Source: Flavobacterium sp.
GTDB taxonomy: Bacteria; Bacteroidota; Bacteroidia; Flavobacteriales; Flavobacteriaceae
Assembly: GCA_016714905.1 (NCBI GenBank)
Contig: JADKBW010000001.1
Location: 124,001 to 188,000, forward strand
Reading direction: 5' to 3'
DNA length: 64,000 nt
The notes beneath the pieces are model-generated. The model saw only the letters and a program-made list of their open reading frames with translations. It was not told the DNA's origin and searched no databases. Positions 38,190 to 47,649 of the stretch are shown here, one piece after another; within the stretch, counting starts at the first letter, position 1, and every line of letters begins with the position of its first letter. The translations under genes and the position numbers were made by a program.

Positions 38190-38858
38190 CTACAACATTC
38201 CTTTGTTTTTGGCCTCTCGGATTAAATCGATGTCGCTACCTCCTTTGATATCGAGGATCTCTTTTAGATTTAATTTTCGCTTTTCAACTGCACTTAAAGA
38301 CAGCGGAACATACTGCGGAATGTCTTTGGTTTTAGTTCCTTTAGAGAGATGAAATAGAATTTGTTTGTCGAAGGCATCTATTTCGATATTGTCGTATTGA
38401 ATTTGACTTACCAATTTTACAACCGTTTGGCTATAATAGTTTTCTTCTTTTAAAATCTTATCGAAGGCCAAAAGCAATTCATCGAAAGTCAAATCGTTTT
38501 TGATTACCAAACCATTCGGGTTGATGTTCTTGATGAGCGTATTGATTTTTAACAATTCGGTATGCATGGTTAGCAAAATTATTTTGCAATCCGGCATTTC
38601 TTTTTTGATGAGTTGCGCTAAGTCTTCGCCAGAAAAAATTCCTTTCTCTTCATAGATTGGCATACTCAAATCGAAGAAAGCGATTCCGAAAGGAGCGGGC
38701 GCTTCAGTGATTGCTTCATAACCTGTTTTGCAATCTTTAGCTTGTGTGATTGAAAACTCGTATTCGCCCTTGGAATTGTAGCCTTTTATGGCATTTTTGT
38801 ATGCTTCGATGATAAATGGATGATCATCTACGATTAGGATATTTACTGGTATCGCCAT
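38190..38858 (-). CDS. NarL/LuxR-type response regulator (pair 1)
   Basis: A 222-residue regulator: receiver domain (about 1-135) with acidic pocket DDH near residue 11 and phospho-acceptor Asp in FFDLSMP, a Thr in LLTMHTE, and a C-terminal LuxR-type DNA-binding helix (about 160-222). It lies 11 bases downstream of a kinase, HK1, and is the last gene of the kinase-regulator row. It is paralogous to the regulator at 40983-41648, sharing the domain layout and a NPxGxxxKxD segment. Target genes unknown. Confidence 0.88.
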   Translation of the reverse strand: MAIPVNILIVDDHPFIIEAYKNAIKGYNSKGEYEFSITQAKDCKTGYEAITEAPAPFGIAFFDLSMPIYEEKGIFSGEDLAQLIKKEMPDCKIILLTMHTELLKINTLIKNINPNGLVIKNDLTFDELLLAFDKILKEENYYSQTVVKLVSQIQYDNIEIDAFDKQILFHLSKGTKTKDIPQYVPLSLSAVEKRKLNLKEILDIKGGSDIDLIREAKNKGML

Positions 38859-38869
38859 GGTTTTCTCTT

Positions 38870-40903
38870 TTATAATTTGGGACTTAATGGAATGGTAATT
38901 CGGATGGTTGTTCCGGTGCCGACTTCGGAATTGATTTCGGCTTTCCCATTACACTGTTTTGCTCTAGAAAATATATTTTGCAAACCTATACCTTTTTTCT
39001 TTTGTTTTAAAGAAAAACCAACGCCATCATCAAAAATTTCCAACAAAAGTTGATTTTCGTTCTTCAAAATACTAATGATGATATTTTTGGCTTGAGCATG
39101 CTTCACAATATTTTGAAACGCTTCTTGCAACATTCTAAAGATATGAATTTTTTGGAAAGTAGAGAGCCATTCCCAGTTGATGTTACGCTCTATTTCTAAA
39201 TGACATTTCCCCGTAAAAAAAGGTTTTTGTTCCTCAATAAAAGCCTCTAGTACCGCCACAAAACTCACTTTGTTGAAAATAGCGTCTTTATTCAGATCAT
39301 GCGATATGTTTCGAATTTCTTTTTCAATATCTTGGATTCCAGCGATAAAAGGCAAACATTTTTTAATGATTTCTGGTGTTGCATTTTCATTGAGAATATG
39401 CAAATTTAAACGGGTTGAAGACAGGCGGTTCATGATGCCATCGTGCAAATCTTGTGCAATGCGTTTTTTTTCTTTTTGTCGTGCTTCATCTATTTTGGTT
39501 TGCTGATTTTGTATGAGTTGATAGATTTCTTCGTTGGTTTTTTGCTGTTCTTGAAGAAAACGCAACTCTTTTTGCTTAGCTCTTTGTATAAGTAATAGGA
39601 TCACCAAACCTCCAATAATAAAAACCATAACCGCAACACCAAAGAATATCCACTTTTGTTGAACGGCACGGTCTTTTTCGGTGGTAATTTCTTCGGTTTC
39701 GTAGGCGATTGTTGCAAACTTGTTTCTAGCAATTCTGTGCTTTTGTATAAACTGTCAGAAAGACTAATATATTCTTTCATATACAATTGGTAGTTTTCCA
39801 CTTTCAACAACAGACATTTGTTTTAATGACTGTAAAACATCATTAATCTTTTGTTTTTCTTGATAATAGTAAGGCATCTTTTGCAAAGTAGCGATTTTAC
39901 TTTTGTTTTCTTTATGCCAATAATATTTTGATAAGTGATCCTTAATGGAAACAATTCCAGAGTGAAGTTTCATGCTATCCTTTATCCTCAAAGATTCTAA
40001 AACAAATTGAGCGATTCGTCATTGTTGGGGTTGATTTCAATTTACATTTACCTAGATTATCAATAATAGTTGAGTATAATCTAGGATGTTGTTTCCTTAT
40101 ATTTTTGTTTCTTAGAGCTTTTTAAAAAATTCTATTGCCTCTCCATATTCTCTATTGTATAAATAATTATTCCCTTTGTTATTTAATAAGATTTCTTTTT
40201 AGAAAATACTGTTCTGCAAAAGAATTATTCTCTACTACTTGTAAAGCTTTATCATAATAATAGTTTGATTTTAGTATAATCCTCGGCGGAATTTGAAGCA
40301 ATTCCCAAGTTAACCAACGCATCATACTCCCCCAACTTATCACTTTCTTTTTGCAATACTTCAACGATTTTATTGCAGATTTTTCTGCTCCGAATATATC
40401 AAAAACATCAATTTGAACAGATGACTTATTTAGATATAAGACTCCTAATTGCCTACTCCTTTTGATCTCAAAAATTGCTTTTCAGCTTTTAAATAAAAGT
40501 AAAATGCACTATCATTTAATCTAATTTCTTTATAGTAGTTACCCAAATATAAATAAGATGTTGCAACCTGATAAACATTTCGCTGTTCCTGACTCTTTTG
40601 AAGCCCAATAATTAATGCTTTTTTAAATTTTCTAAACTATTTAGTTTTTGAAAATTTAGCGCTACGACATGTAACTGTTCTATAACTAGAGAATCATCGT
40701 CTTCTCTAATCAAAAGTTCTTGCGCTTTTTGGTTATACATCAGCCTTATCTTATAAGGAATTCTAATATCTGAAGCCTTATTGATGTAATAACTAATGCT
40801 GTCCTTTTTCCGTGCCTGTTTGACTGCCTTTCTGTGATTTGGTGCAACTCAAAATAGAGATCAACAGTATTAGCGCTAGACGAGATAAATATTTTAAAGT
40901 CAT
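38870..40903 (-). pseudogene. TPR-containing sensor histidine kinase (HK1), multiple frameshifts as sequenced
   Basis: The region codes for one kinase of about 680 residues. It starts at the ATG at 40901-40903 with a lipoprotein-like signal ending ISILSC, then TPR-like helical repeats, a membrane helix just before about 39600, and a cytoplasmic HisKA_3/HATPase pair. The latter is intact at 38870-39628: the phospho-His is in RIAQDLHDGIM, with DDGVGF and KGIGLQNI. The TPR half has about nine breaks, nearly all losses in A or T runs (for example near 40621, 40369, 40200, 40120 and 40005). Reading through them gives an unbroken TPR protein. So either the sequence is wrong or the sensor is decaying. 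Confidence 0.8.
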
Positions 40904-40982
40904 TTCTCCTAATTTGATTGACTTTAAAAATACGATAAATTTTGGGGTTTGAAGTTCTAGATTTTCTGCAGCAATTGTTAAA

Positions 40983-41648
40983 TCAAATAAGCCCTCGGTG
41001 CTTTGCTTCTCTAATAATGTCCTCGTCCGTTCCTTTTTGAATCCCAAACACCTCTTTGATATGTGCTTTTCTTTTGTCGATTGCGCTAATTGTAATGTTT
41101 AGATGCTGCGGCAGGTTTTTGGTCTTAATGCCTTTTGCCAGCAAAGAAATGATCCGGCGGTTATAAGAGTCAAGATATTGATTTTCTTGATGAACTTCTT
41201 TAATGCTTAATTTTGCGGTGGCGCTAAAATACTTTTCGCCTTCTAGAATTTTCTGAATCGCTAACAAGAATTCTTCCGGATTGTAATCGCTTTTGACCAA
41301 TACACCGGAAGGATTCACTTTCTTAATCAAATTGTATAAAACGAAGGCTTCGGTATGAGAAGTCGACATAATAATCTTGCAATGCGGCATCTTTTGCTGA
41401 AGCAGCACGGCTAGATCATCTCCTGAATACAATTTCATTGCTTCAAAAGGTGGAATAATCATATCTAATAAAGCAATATCGTAGGGAACTATCGCAGCGG
41501 AAATTTTTTGATAAGCCATTTCGCAATTGAAGGCGGTCGTGATGATCACTTCTTCATCCAACTTGTACCGTGCCGACAAAATACTCTTATATCCTTCAAT
41601 CATGGTAGGATGATCTTCGACAATGAGTATGTTTAGGGCAGCATTCAT
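40983..41648 (-). CDS. NarL/LuxR-type response regulator (pair 2)
   Basis: A 221-residue regulator: receiver domain with EDH acidic pocket near residue 12 and phospho-acceptor Asp in ALLDMIIPP, and a C-terminal HTH. It starts 1 base after kinase HK2 ends, so both are on one transcript. HK1 then begins 80 bases further, making a possible four-gene run. It is complete, unlike the kinase sensor halves around it. Confidence 0.88.
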   Translation of the reverse strand: MNAALNILIVEDHPTMIEGYKSILSARYKLDEEVIITTAFNCEMAYQKISAAIVPYDIALLDMIIPPFEAMKLYSGDDLAVLLQQKMPHCKIIMSTSHTEAFVLYNLIKKVNPSGVLVKSDYNPEEFLLAIQKILEGEKYFSATAKLSIKEVHQENQYLDSYNRRIISLLAKGIKTKNLPQHLNITISAIDKRKAHIKEVFGIQKGTDEDIIREAKHRGLI

Positions 41649-41649
41649 T

Positions 41650-43693
41650 TTACACTTCTTCTAACTTTTTTTCAATAGGAACAAAAACTACGGTGGTCGT
41701 TCCTTTTCCTTTTTTAGACTTAATTTCAAACGTTCCGTCACATTCCTGCACGCGCGACTGCATGTTTTGAAGACCGATTCCTTTCTTCTTGGTATTGACA
41801 TCAAAGCCAATTCCGTCATCGGTAATCTTAAACATAATTTGGTCGTTTTCCTTTTTAAACTCTACAGCAATATGTTGCGCATTTGCATATTTGTTGATGT
41901 TTTGCAAAGATTCTTGCAGGATACGATACAAGTTGATTTTGACGGCATTCGACACTTTATCCCATTGTATGCTTTCGTCTAGCGAAGACGTCAAATCTGC
42001 CTCAAAAGAGTTGGCTTGTTCTTCTAATAAATTACTAACAATCGCAACAAAATTATTGATGAGCACATATTTCTCTCGGTTTAGGTCATGCGAAATTTCA
42101 CGGATATCTTGTTCAATATTTTTGAGCTCGGCCAAATAATTAAAACGACTGGTAACGGATTCATCATCGCTAAAACGATTCAAACTATCTAGATTGAGTC
42201 TTGCACCAAACAATCTTCCTAAAACCCCGTCGTGCAATTCTTGCGCGATGCGTTTTTTTTCTTTAACTCGGTTTTCTTCAATGGTTGCCTGCTGGGTAAT
42301 CATCAGATTGTAAATTTCTTCATTGACTTTTTGTTGCTGTTGCTTGAGCAATAACTCCCGATTTTTAGCACGTTGCGTTCGAATGACAAAAAGCAATAGC
42401 CCTACGAATAAAGTAGCTAAAAAGAAGTACAGTAGGTTTCGGTTTTGCTCCGCGAGTTTGTCTTTCTCTTGAATAATTTCGTCTGTTTCAAAGGCGATAC
42501 GGGCGATTTGTCTTTGGCTTTGCGTTCTTCTTGTTGAACGCTATCGTTAATTTTTATATATTCTTTTGAATACTTGGCAGCATTCTTATGCTCTACTGAA
42601 GATAATTGTTGTAGGGAAGCCAAAATATCAGAGGAAACGTTAGTTTCTCTAGAAAACTGCAAGGCCTCTTTTGCAAATTTTTGAGATTCCAGCGTATCGC
42701 CTTTTGCAGCAGAAAGTTCAGAAAGGTGGATCTTGTTTAAAATAATTCCGGACAAATCAATTTTGAGACTATCTCTGAATTCTTAACGACTCGTAAAAAC
42801 AACTTTGAATCTGGCTAAAATCTCTAGTTTAAATTGAGAATATGCTAAATTATCTATCAACATTGCATACAAACTAGGATTGTCAATATATAAATTCCTG
42901 TCAGCTAAAGCAAGATTGAAACTCTTTATAGCTTCTTTATGCTTATTAATATTCTGATAGACGTATCCAATATTATTTAATGAACTTGCGTCCAAATGGT
43001 ATTTGTTCTTTAAATTATTTTCCTTTAGATAATTTAATGCCTTATTATGATACTCAATTGCCCTATTATAATTTCTTAATTGATTAGAATTTATCCCAAT
43101 TAAGTTATAAGCATCATAAATTTTCAATTTGTTTTGAGCTTTGCCCTAGAAACTTAATGCTTTGAAGCTGAAATTTCACTACCATTAAAATCGGCCTCGT
43201 ACATTTGGATAAAAGCCTTATCAACATATATTTCACCTAAGTTTAAGCTTCTATCTTTATACTTTATACAAATCTTTTCGGCTTTAGGTAAGAAATAAGA
43301 CTGTCATTTTGATTATTATCGTGTAATAACGACCTAAATTGTGTTTTCAGCCCCAATATTAAAAGTATCACTTTGCTTTTATCGAAAGATCAAGTAGCAG
43401 ATTAGTGGACGTTTTATAATTAATGTCGTCTTTTCCATGAATAGAAGTTATTCCCAATTTCTTAAATTTTGCTTCGTTGTTGTAGACTTGCTTGTCTGCT
43501 CTCTTTAAATCAAAAGCCTTTTTTTTATAGCTATTGACCTCATGCCGCCATTAACAGTCTTGTCTTTAATAGGGTAAGATAAACTCAGTGCTATCTGTGT
43601 CAAGTCCAGACAACATTTTTCCTTGATTTAGAACAAGCTACAAAAAGAAAGAAAAAAATTAATATGAATTTTATATTTCTCAAATATCCTTAA
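41650..43693 (-). pseudogene. TPR-containing sensor histidine kinase (HK2), multiple frameshifts as sequenced
   Basis: A second kinase of the same plan. It probably starts at TTG 43691-43693 with a lipoprotein-like signal ending FLFVACSKS. TPR helices follow in three or more frames, of which 42783-43127 (YNRAIEYHNKAL) and 42417-42755 are longest, then a membrane helix and an intact kinase core at 41650-42396 with RIAQELHDGVLGRL, DDGIGFD and KGIGLQNM. Several breaks are 1-base losses in short runs, for example near 42513. It is paralogous to HK1. TPR domains on the periplasmic side usually sense extracellular or envelope signals, but no ligand is known. Confidence 0.78.
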
Positions 43694-43713
43694 ATTGAAT
43701 AAATCAAAAATAC

Positions 43714-43749
43714 CAAAAAAAAGGCTATCATTTAACAAATGATAGCCTT
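43714..43749 (-). terminator. Strong terminator between the repeat-peptide gene and HK2
   Basis: On the minus strand AAGGCTATCATTT and AAATGATAGCCTT form a perfect 13-bp stem with a 3-base loop, followed by eight T. It ends the transcript of 43789-44034, so the peptide and HK2 have separate messages. Confidence 0.9.
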
Positions 43750-43788
43750 GTATTATAAAAAAAGATTTTCTACTTCTTGCGCCTTAAA

Positions 43789-44034
43789 CTAATTTCTTGG
43801 TGCGCTTTGTCCTCCAATATTTCTTGAATTTCTTGGAGCACTTTGACCTCCTATTTCACTTAAGTTTCTTGGTGCACTTTGTCCTCCAATTTCGCTGAAA
43901 TTTCTAGGAGCACTTTGTCCTCCAATTTCATTAACGTTTCTTGGAGCACTTTGTCCTCCAATCTCTGGGCTCGTAAACGATGTCAATACCATCATCAACG
44001 AAAATAATCCGAATGTTAAAATTGTTTTTTTCAT
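43789..44034 (-). CDS. Exported repeat peptide with five GGQSAPRN units
   Basis: An 81-residue protein. A signal peptide (MKKTILTFGLFSLMMVLTSF) is followed by five copies of a 12-residue unit, I-GGQSAPRN plus a variable 2-3 residue spacer (VN, FS, LS, SR). The core octapeptide is identical in all five copies, while codons differ at five of its eight positions (Gly2, Ser, Ala, Pro and Asn). This suggests selection on the peptide, not a very recent duplication. I do not recognise the family. The gene is alone on its message (terminator at 43714-43749) and lies between the kinase HK2 and the LytTR regulator, all minus-strand. Possible roles: precursor cut into short signal peptides, or an exported repeat structural peptide. 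Confidence 0.85.
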   Translation of the reverse strand: MKKTILTFGLFSLMMVLTSFTSPEIGGQSAPRNVNEIGGQSAPRNFSEIGGQSAPRNLSEIGGQSAPRNSRNIGGQSAPRN

Positions 44035-44215
44035 AATTTGAGACTTTATATGTTGTTGTTTAATTCGTTTTTGTGAGAACCTTATTCACAGTTCACGATG
44101 TAAAAGTATATAGCATGTCTCGTTACACCTATTGTTTACAGGCGTTTATGGTGAATGACATTCGTTTGATAGTGAATAGTTGTCAAATCTGTGTGGATGA
44201 ATTTGACGATTTAGG

Positions 44216-45214
44216 CTAAATCTCTAAATAATTGCCTTTTGTGATGCTATTGATAATCGCATCCACGTTTTCTTTATAGGATTTTGAGAACGGTAATTTA
44301 GTTGTAGTATTCTTTATGTAGCATACCGAGTTACCGGTATGAATTCTGGATACATAATCAATATTGACGATATAACTGTTATGAATTCGAATAAAAGGAA
44401 AGGAAAGGACGTTTTCGAAATGTTTTAGTGTTTTAAAAGCAGTAATCATTTCTCCATTGAATAAATGAATATCCGTAGAGTTATTGTCCGCCTGCAAATA
44501 GCAAATGTCTTTGGCTTCAATAAAACGATAGTCCCCGTAAGATTTAACGCAAATGATCAAAGGTTTCTCTTCTTTGTTGGCATCAACTTGAACCGGCAAT
44601 GCTTTTGTTGCTTCTATCGCTTCTTGAGAATCGCTTGTCGGATTTTGTTCTTCATTAATAACCGCAGACACGAGTTCTGACTGGTCTTCTGATTCAGCTT
44701 CTTGAATCGCTTCTGGCTTCTCTGAAACTACTTGCACTTCGTCTGGTGCACTAACATAAGGCGCACTTTGCACATTTACAATATGATTTTCCGCAATTGG
44801 CCTAGGAACATCCACAGTAACCACTGCTGCTGAACGAAGAAAAGACTTTTCATAAAGCATAACCAATTTTCTAATGTCATTGGCATCGACTGGCTTTGGG
44901 AGATAATCAAAAGCACCATGCTTTATTGCATCATAGGCTAAGCTTTTATCGCTTGACGTTACAATGATTTTTGGAACAACATCGAGATAACGATACAATT
45001 CGCTAATGAGTTGCAAAGACAGATTGCTTTCTTTCTTTGTGGGATTGATTTCCAAAAACACCAACGAGGGCTGATGCTCCAATATTAAATTCACTCCTTC
45101 CTCATAGGAATTAGCCGAACCAACGAAATGCAAATTCTGAAAGCGAGCCGCAACCGACAACGTCTTTAGAATACTTTCCGTTTCATCGTCAATAATGATG
45201 AAAGAATGTCTCAT
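44216..45214 (-). CDS. LytTR-family DNA-binding regulator with a degenerate receiver domain
   Basis: A 332-residue protein: receiver domain (about 1-120), an acidic, low-complexity linker of about 85 residues, and a LytTR DNA-binding domain (about 222-332). The acidic pocket (Asp9, Asp10) and distal Lys (YLPKPVD) are present, but the phospho-acceptor position is Glu55, in SLVFLEINP, confirmed by the GAA codon. Such a receiver could mimic a constantly active state or work without phosphorylation; this is inference. The gene lies 182 bases upstream of the repeat peptide on the same strand, and no partner kinase is immediately upstream. Confidence 0.88.
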   Translation of the reverse strand: MRHSFIIIDDETESILKTLSVAARFQNLHFVGSANSYEEGVNLILEHQPSLVFLEINPTKKESNLSLQLISELYRYLDVVPKIIVTSSDKSLAYDAIKHGAFDYLPKPVDANDIRKLVMLYEKSFLRSAAVVTVDVPRPIAENHIVNVQSAPYVSAPDEVQVVSEKPEAIQEAESEDQSELVSAVINEEQNPTSDSQEAIEATKALPVQVDANKEEKPLIICVKSYGDYRFIEAKDICYLQADNNSTDIHLFNGEMITAFKTLKHFENVLSFPFIRIHNSYIVNIDYVSRIHTGNSVCYIKNTTTKLPFSKSYKENVDAIINSITKGNYLEI

Positions 45215-45528
45215 GTAAGCTTATACTAAATTGGGTTTAGCAAGCATACGTAGGTTTAATTTTTAATTTTTGAGCAGGTTGGGGAAACTCCAAATAAATA
45301 AGAACTCTTAAATATTTAAAATCGATTGCTAATTTACTGCTTTTGCTCAATTCGTAAACGTTTTGTTAATAGAATTCCATCGATTGTTAACATTATTTGT
45401 TTAAAGGTAAAAAATCGTCGTTGAACTGCAGTCTGGCTGAAGAAATCTATTAAGCAATTTCTGATAAAAAAAATTATTATATATTTATTTACACAAAAAG
45501 TACTATTTTTGTTCTATAATATTTGATT
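45215..45528. other. Gap between the LytTR regulator and the transposase-like gene
   Basis: A 314-bp AT-rich divergent region with no gene or RNA that I can support. It must hold the LytTR promoter and the promoter-like box at 45504-45511. Confidence 0.5.
45504..45511 (+). promoter_or_regulatory. Putative -7 promoter element of the transposase-like gene
   Basis: TATTTTTG matches TAnnTTTG, 17 bases before the ATG at 45529. Confidence 0.45.
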
Positions 45529-46038
45529 ATGCTACAAATCGAATTTGAAAACAAAGAAGCACTTGTTGAAGCTTTTAGCACTGAGCAAAAATGCATCGAC
45601 CATTTAGAAACTTTACGTTGGAATGGAGTTGTAATCAGTCCATTTGATTCGGATTCGAAAGTATACTATTGCTCAAAAAACACCTATAAATGCAGAAATT
45701 CTGGAAAGTACTTTAATGTAAAGACTGGAACTTTATTACACAACACAAAAATTGATTTACAAAAGTGGTTTGTTGCCATCTGGATTGTTTCGACGCAAAA
45801 CAAAAAAATAAACTCGGTTGCTTTAGGCCATGAACTTGGAATTACTCAGAAGTCCGCGTGGTATATGATCAAAAGAATCAAGCAATACATGAAAACTAAT
45901 TCCGATACTTTTGAAAAGAAGAAGAAACTTCCATCAAATCCTAAAACCAAGGTTTCTCACAAAATAGCCGCTATAGAAGTAGTTGAAGAAAAAGAAAAAC
46001 TTCCACTTCTTCAATGGCTTCAGTTGTTAAAAAAGTAA
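45529..46038 (+). CDS. Transposase-derived small DNA-binding protein (IS1595/ISXO2-like N-terminus only)
   Basis: A 169-residue protein starting at the ATG at 45529. The part ECIDHLETLRWNG-like to IKRIKQYM (about 20-120) parallels the zinc-ribbon and HTH of IS1595-family transposases: YKCRNSGKYFNVKTGT, KWFVAIWIVSTQNKKIN and LGITQKSAWYMIKRI. The first zinc Cys pair is replaced (SPFDSDSK), and there is no DDE catalytic domain; a Lys/Glu-rich tail follows instead. No terminal inverted repeats or target duplication were seen. It is better read as a stand-alone, perhaps domesticated regulator than as an active transposase. Confidence 0.7.
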   Translation: MLQIEFENKEALVEAFSTEQKCIDHLETLRWNGVVISPFDSDSKVYYCSKNTYKCRNSGKYFNVKTGTLLHNTKIDLQKWFVAIWIVSTQNKKINSVALGHELGITQKSAWYMIKRIKQYMKTNSDTFEKKKKLPSNPKTKVSHKIAAIEVVEEKEKLPLLQWLQLLKK

Positions 46039-46056
46039 ATCTTCAAATTACAGAAA

Positions 46057-46085
46057 TAAAAAGCCCGCTAATTAGCGAGCTTTAC
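46057..46085. terminator. Bidirectional terminator between the transposase-like gene and glyS
   Basis: AAAGCCCGCTAA and TTAGCGAGCTTT form a near-perfect stem with one mismatch between the two convergent genes. Confidence 0.7.
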
Positions 46086-46104
46086 CTATTTTATGAAAAT
46101 TGAA

Positions 46105-47649
46105 CTAATTGGTTTTCATTAACCAATTTTTCATCGATACTTCATGATCGATGATGGACTTCACGTCTGAAATTGCTACGCGATCTTGCTTCATTGAATC
46201 TCTATGTCGAATGGTTACCGTATGGTCTTCGAGCGTTTGGTGGTCTACGGTGATACAAAATGGTGTTCCTAGAGCATCTTGTCTTCGGTAGCGTCTTCCA
46301 ACTGCATCCTTTTCGTCATAGGCTACATTAAAATCCCATTTTAGATCTTCAATGATTCCCTTTGCTACCTCAGGCAATCCGTCTTTCTTAACTAGCGGCA
46401 ATACTGCGGCTTTTGTTGGCGCTAAAACGGCAGGTAATTGCAACACAGTTCTTGTAGAACCATCCTCTAATGTCTCTTCTTTCAATGAATTCGAAAAAAC
46501 AGCCAAGAACATTCTGTCTAATCCCACAGATGTTTCCACTACATATGGCGTATAGTTGGTATTCGTTTCCGTATCAAAATATTGCATTTTCTTTCCAGAA
46601 AACTGTTCATGAGCCTTCAAATCAAAATCGGTTCTTGAATGAATTCCCTCCAATTCTTTAAATCCAAAAGGGAAATTGAACTCAATATCTGCTGCCGCAT
46701 TGGCATAATGCGCTAATTTTTCATGGTCGTGAAAGCGGTAATTCTCCTTTCCTAATCCAAGCGACAAATGCCAGTTTAGTCGAGTTTTTTTCCAGTACTC
46801 ATACCATTTCATTTCCTCGCCTGGCTTTACAAAAAACTGCATTTCCATTTGTTCAAACTCACGCATTCGGAAAATAAATTGTCTTGCTACAATCTCATTT
46901 CTAAAGGCTTTTCCAGTCTGAGCAATTCCGAATGGAATCTTCATTCTGCCTGATTTTTGAACATTCAAGAAGTTGACGAAAATTCCCTGTGCTGTTTCTG
47001 GACGCAGGTACAAATCCATTGCGTTGTCAGCTGAAGCTCCGAGTTTAGTGCCGAACATTAGGTTAAACTGCTTTACATCTGTCCAGTTTCTAGAACCAGT
47101 TTCTGGATCTGCAATCTCTAATTCTTCGATTAACGCCTTAACGTCTTCGAGATTCTCATCACCTAACGATTTGGCCATTCTTTCTAGAATCTCTTTTTTT
47201 CGAGAGAGGTATTCTACAACACGTGCATTGGTTGACACAAATTCTTCTCTATTGAATGCATCTCCGAAACGAGCACTAGCTTTTTCAATTTCCTTTTCTG
47301 CCTTTTGATTTAACTTCTCAGCATAATCCTCAATGAGAACGTCGGCGCGATATCTTTTCTTTGAATCTTTATTGTCAATTAAAGGGTCGTTAAAAGCATC
47401 TACGTGACCTGATGCCTTCCAAGTCGTCGGGTGCATTAAGATAGCAGCGTCTAAACCCACAATATTTTCATGCATTTGGACCATGGCTTTCCACCAATAT
47501 TCTCTAATGTTTTTCTTTAATTCAACACCGTTTTGAGCATAGTCATATACTGCGCTCAAGCCATCGTATATTTCGCTTGACGGAAAAATAAATCCATACT
47601 CCTTTGCGTGCGAAACTACATTCTTAAATAAATCTTCTTGTTTTGCCAT
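46105..47649 (-). CDS. glyS: Glycyl-tRNA synthetase (homodimeric, class II)
   Basis: A 514-residue synthetase of the single-chain eukaryote/Bacteroidota type. Class II motif blocks are RPETAQGIFVNF, FRNEIVARQFIFRMREFEQME and, near the C-terminus, TSVGLDRMFLAVF. It charges tRNA-Gly. The promoter-like element lies only 8 bases upstream of the start. Confidence 0.95.
   Translation of the reverse strand: MAKQEDLFKNVVSHAKEYGFIFPSSEIYDGLSAVYDYAQNGVELKKNIREYWWKAMVQMHENIVGLDAAILMHPTTWKASGHVDAFNDPLIDNKDSKKRYRADVLIEDYAEKLNQKAEKEIEKASARFGDAFNREEFVSTNARVVEYLSRKKEILERMAKSLGDENLEDVKALIEELEIADPETGSRNWTDVKQFNLMFGTKLGASADNAMDLYLRPETAQGIFVNFLNVQKSGRMKIPFGIAQTGKAFRNEIVARQFIFRMREFEQMEMQFFVKPGEEMKWYEYWKKTRLNWHLSLGLGKENYRFHDHEKLAHYANAAADIEFNFPFGFKELEGIHSRTDFDLKAHEQFSGKKMQYFDTETNTNYTPYVVETSVGLDRMFLAVFSNSLKEETLEDGSTRTVLQLPAVLAPTKAAVLPLVKKDGLPEVAKGIIEDLKWDFNVAYDEKDAVGRRYRRQDALGTPFCITVDHQTLEDHTVTIRHRDSMKQDRVAISDVKSIIDHEVSMKNWLMKTN

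Noticed and set aside
43789..43990. Possible CRISPR array because of 36-bp periodic repeats
   Set aside because: The period is coding: it translates as five 12-residue units in one frame behind a signal peptide, with codon changes. There are no unique spacers.
44216..45214. Link between a QSAP string in the LytTR linker and the QSAPRN repeat peptide
   Set aside because: Only four residues are shared, in a low-complexity linker; chance is enough to explain it.
45529..46038. An intact insertion sequence
   Set aside because: There is no DDE domain, no inverted ends and no target duplication around the gene.
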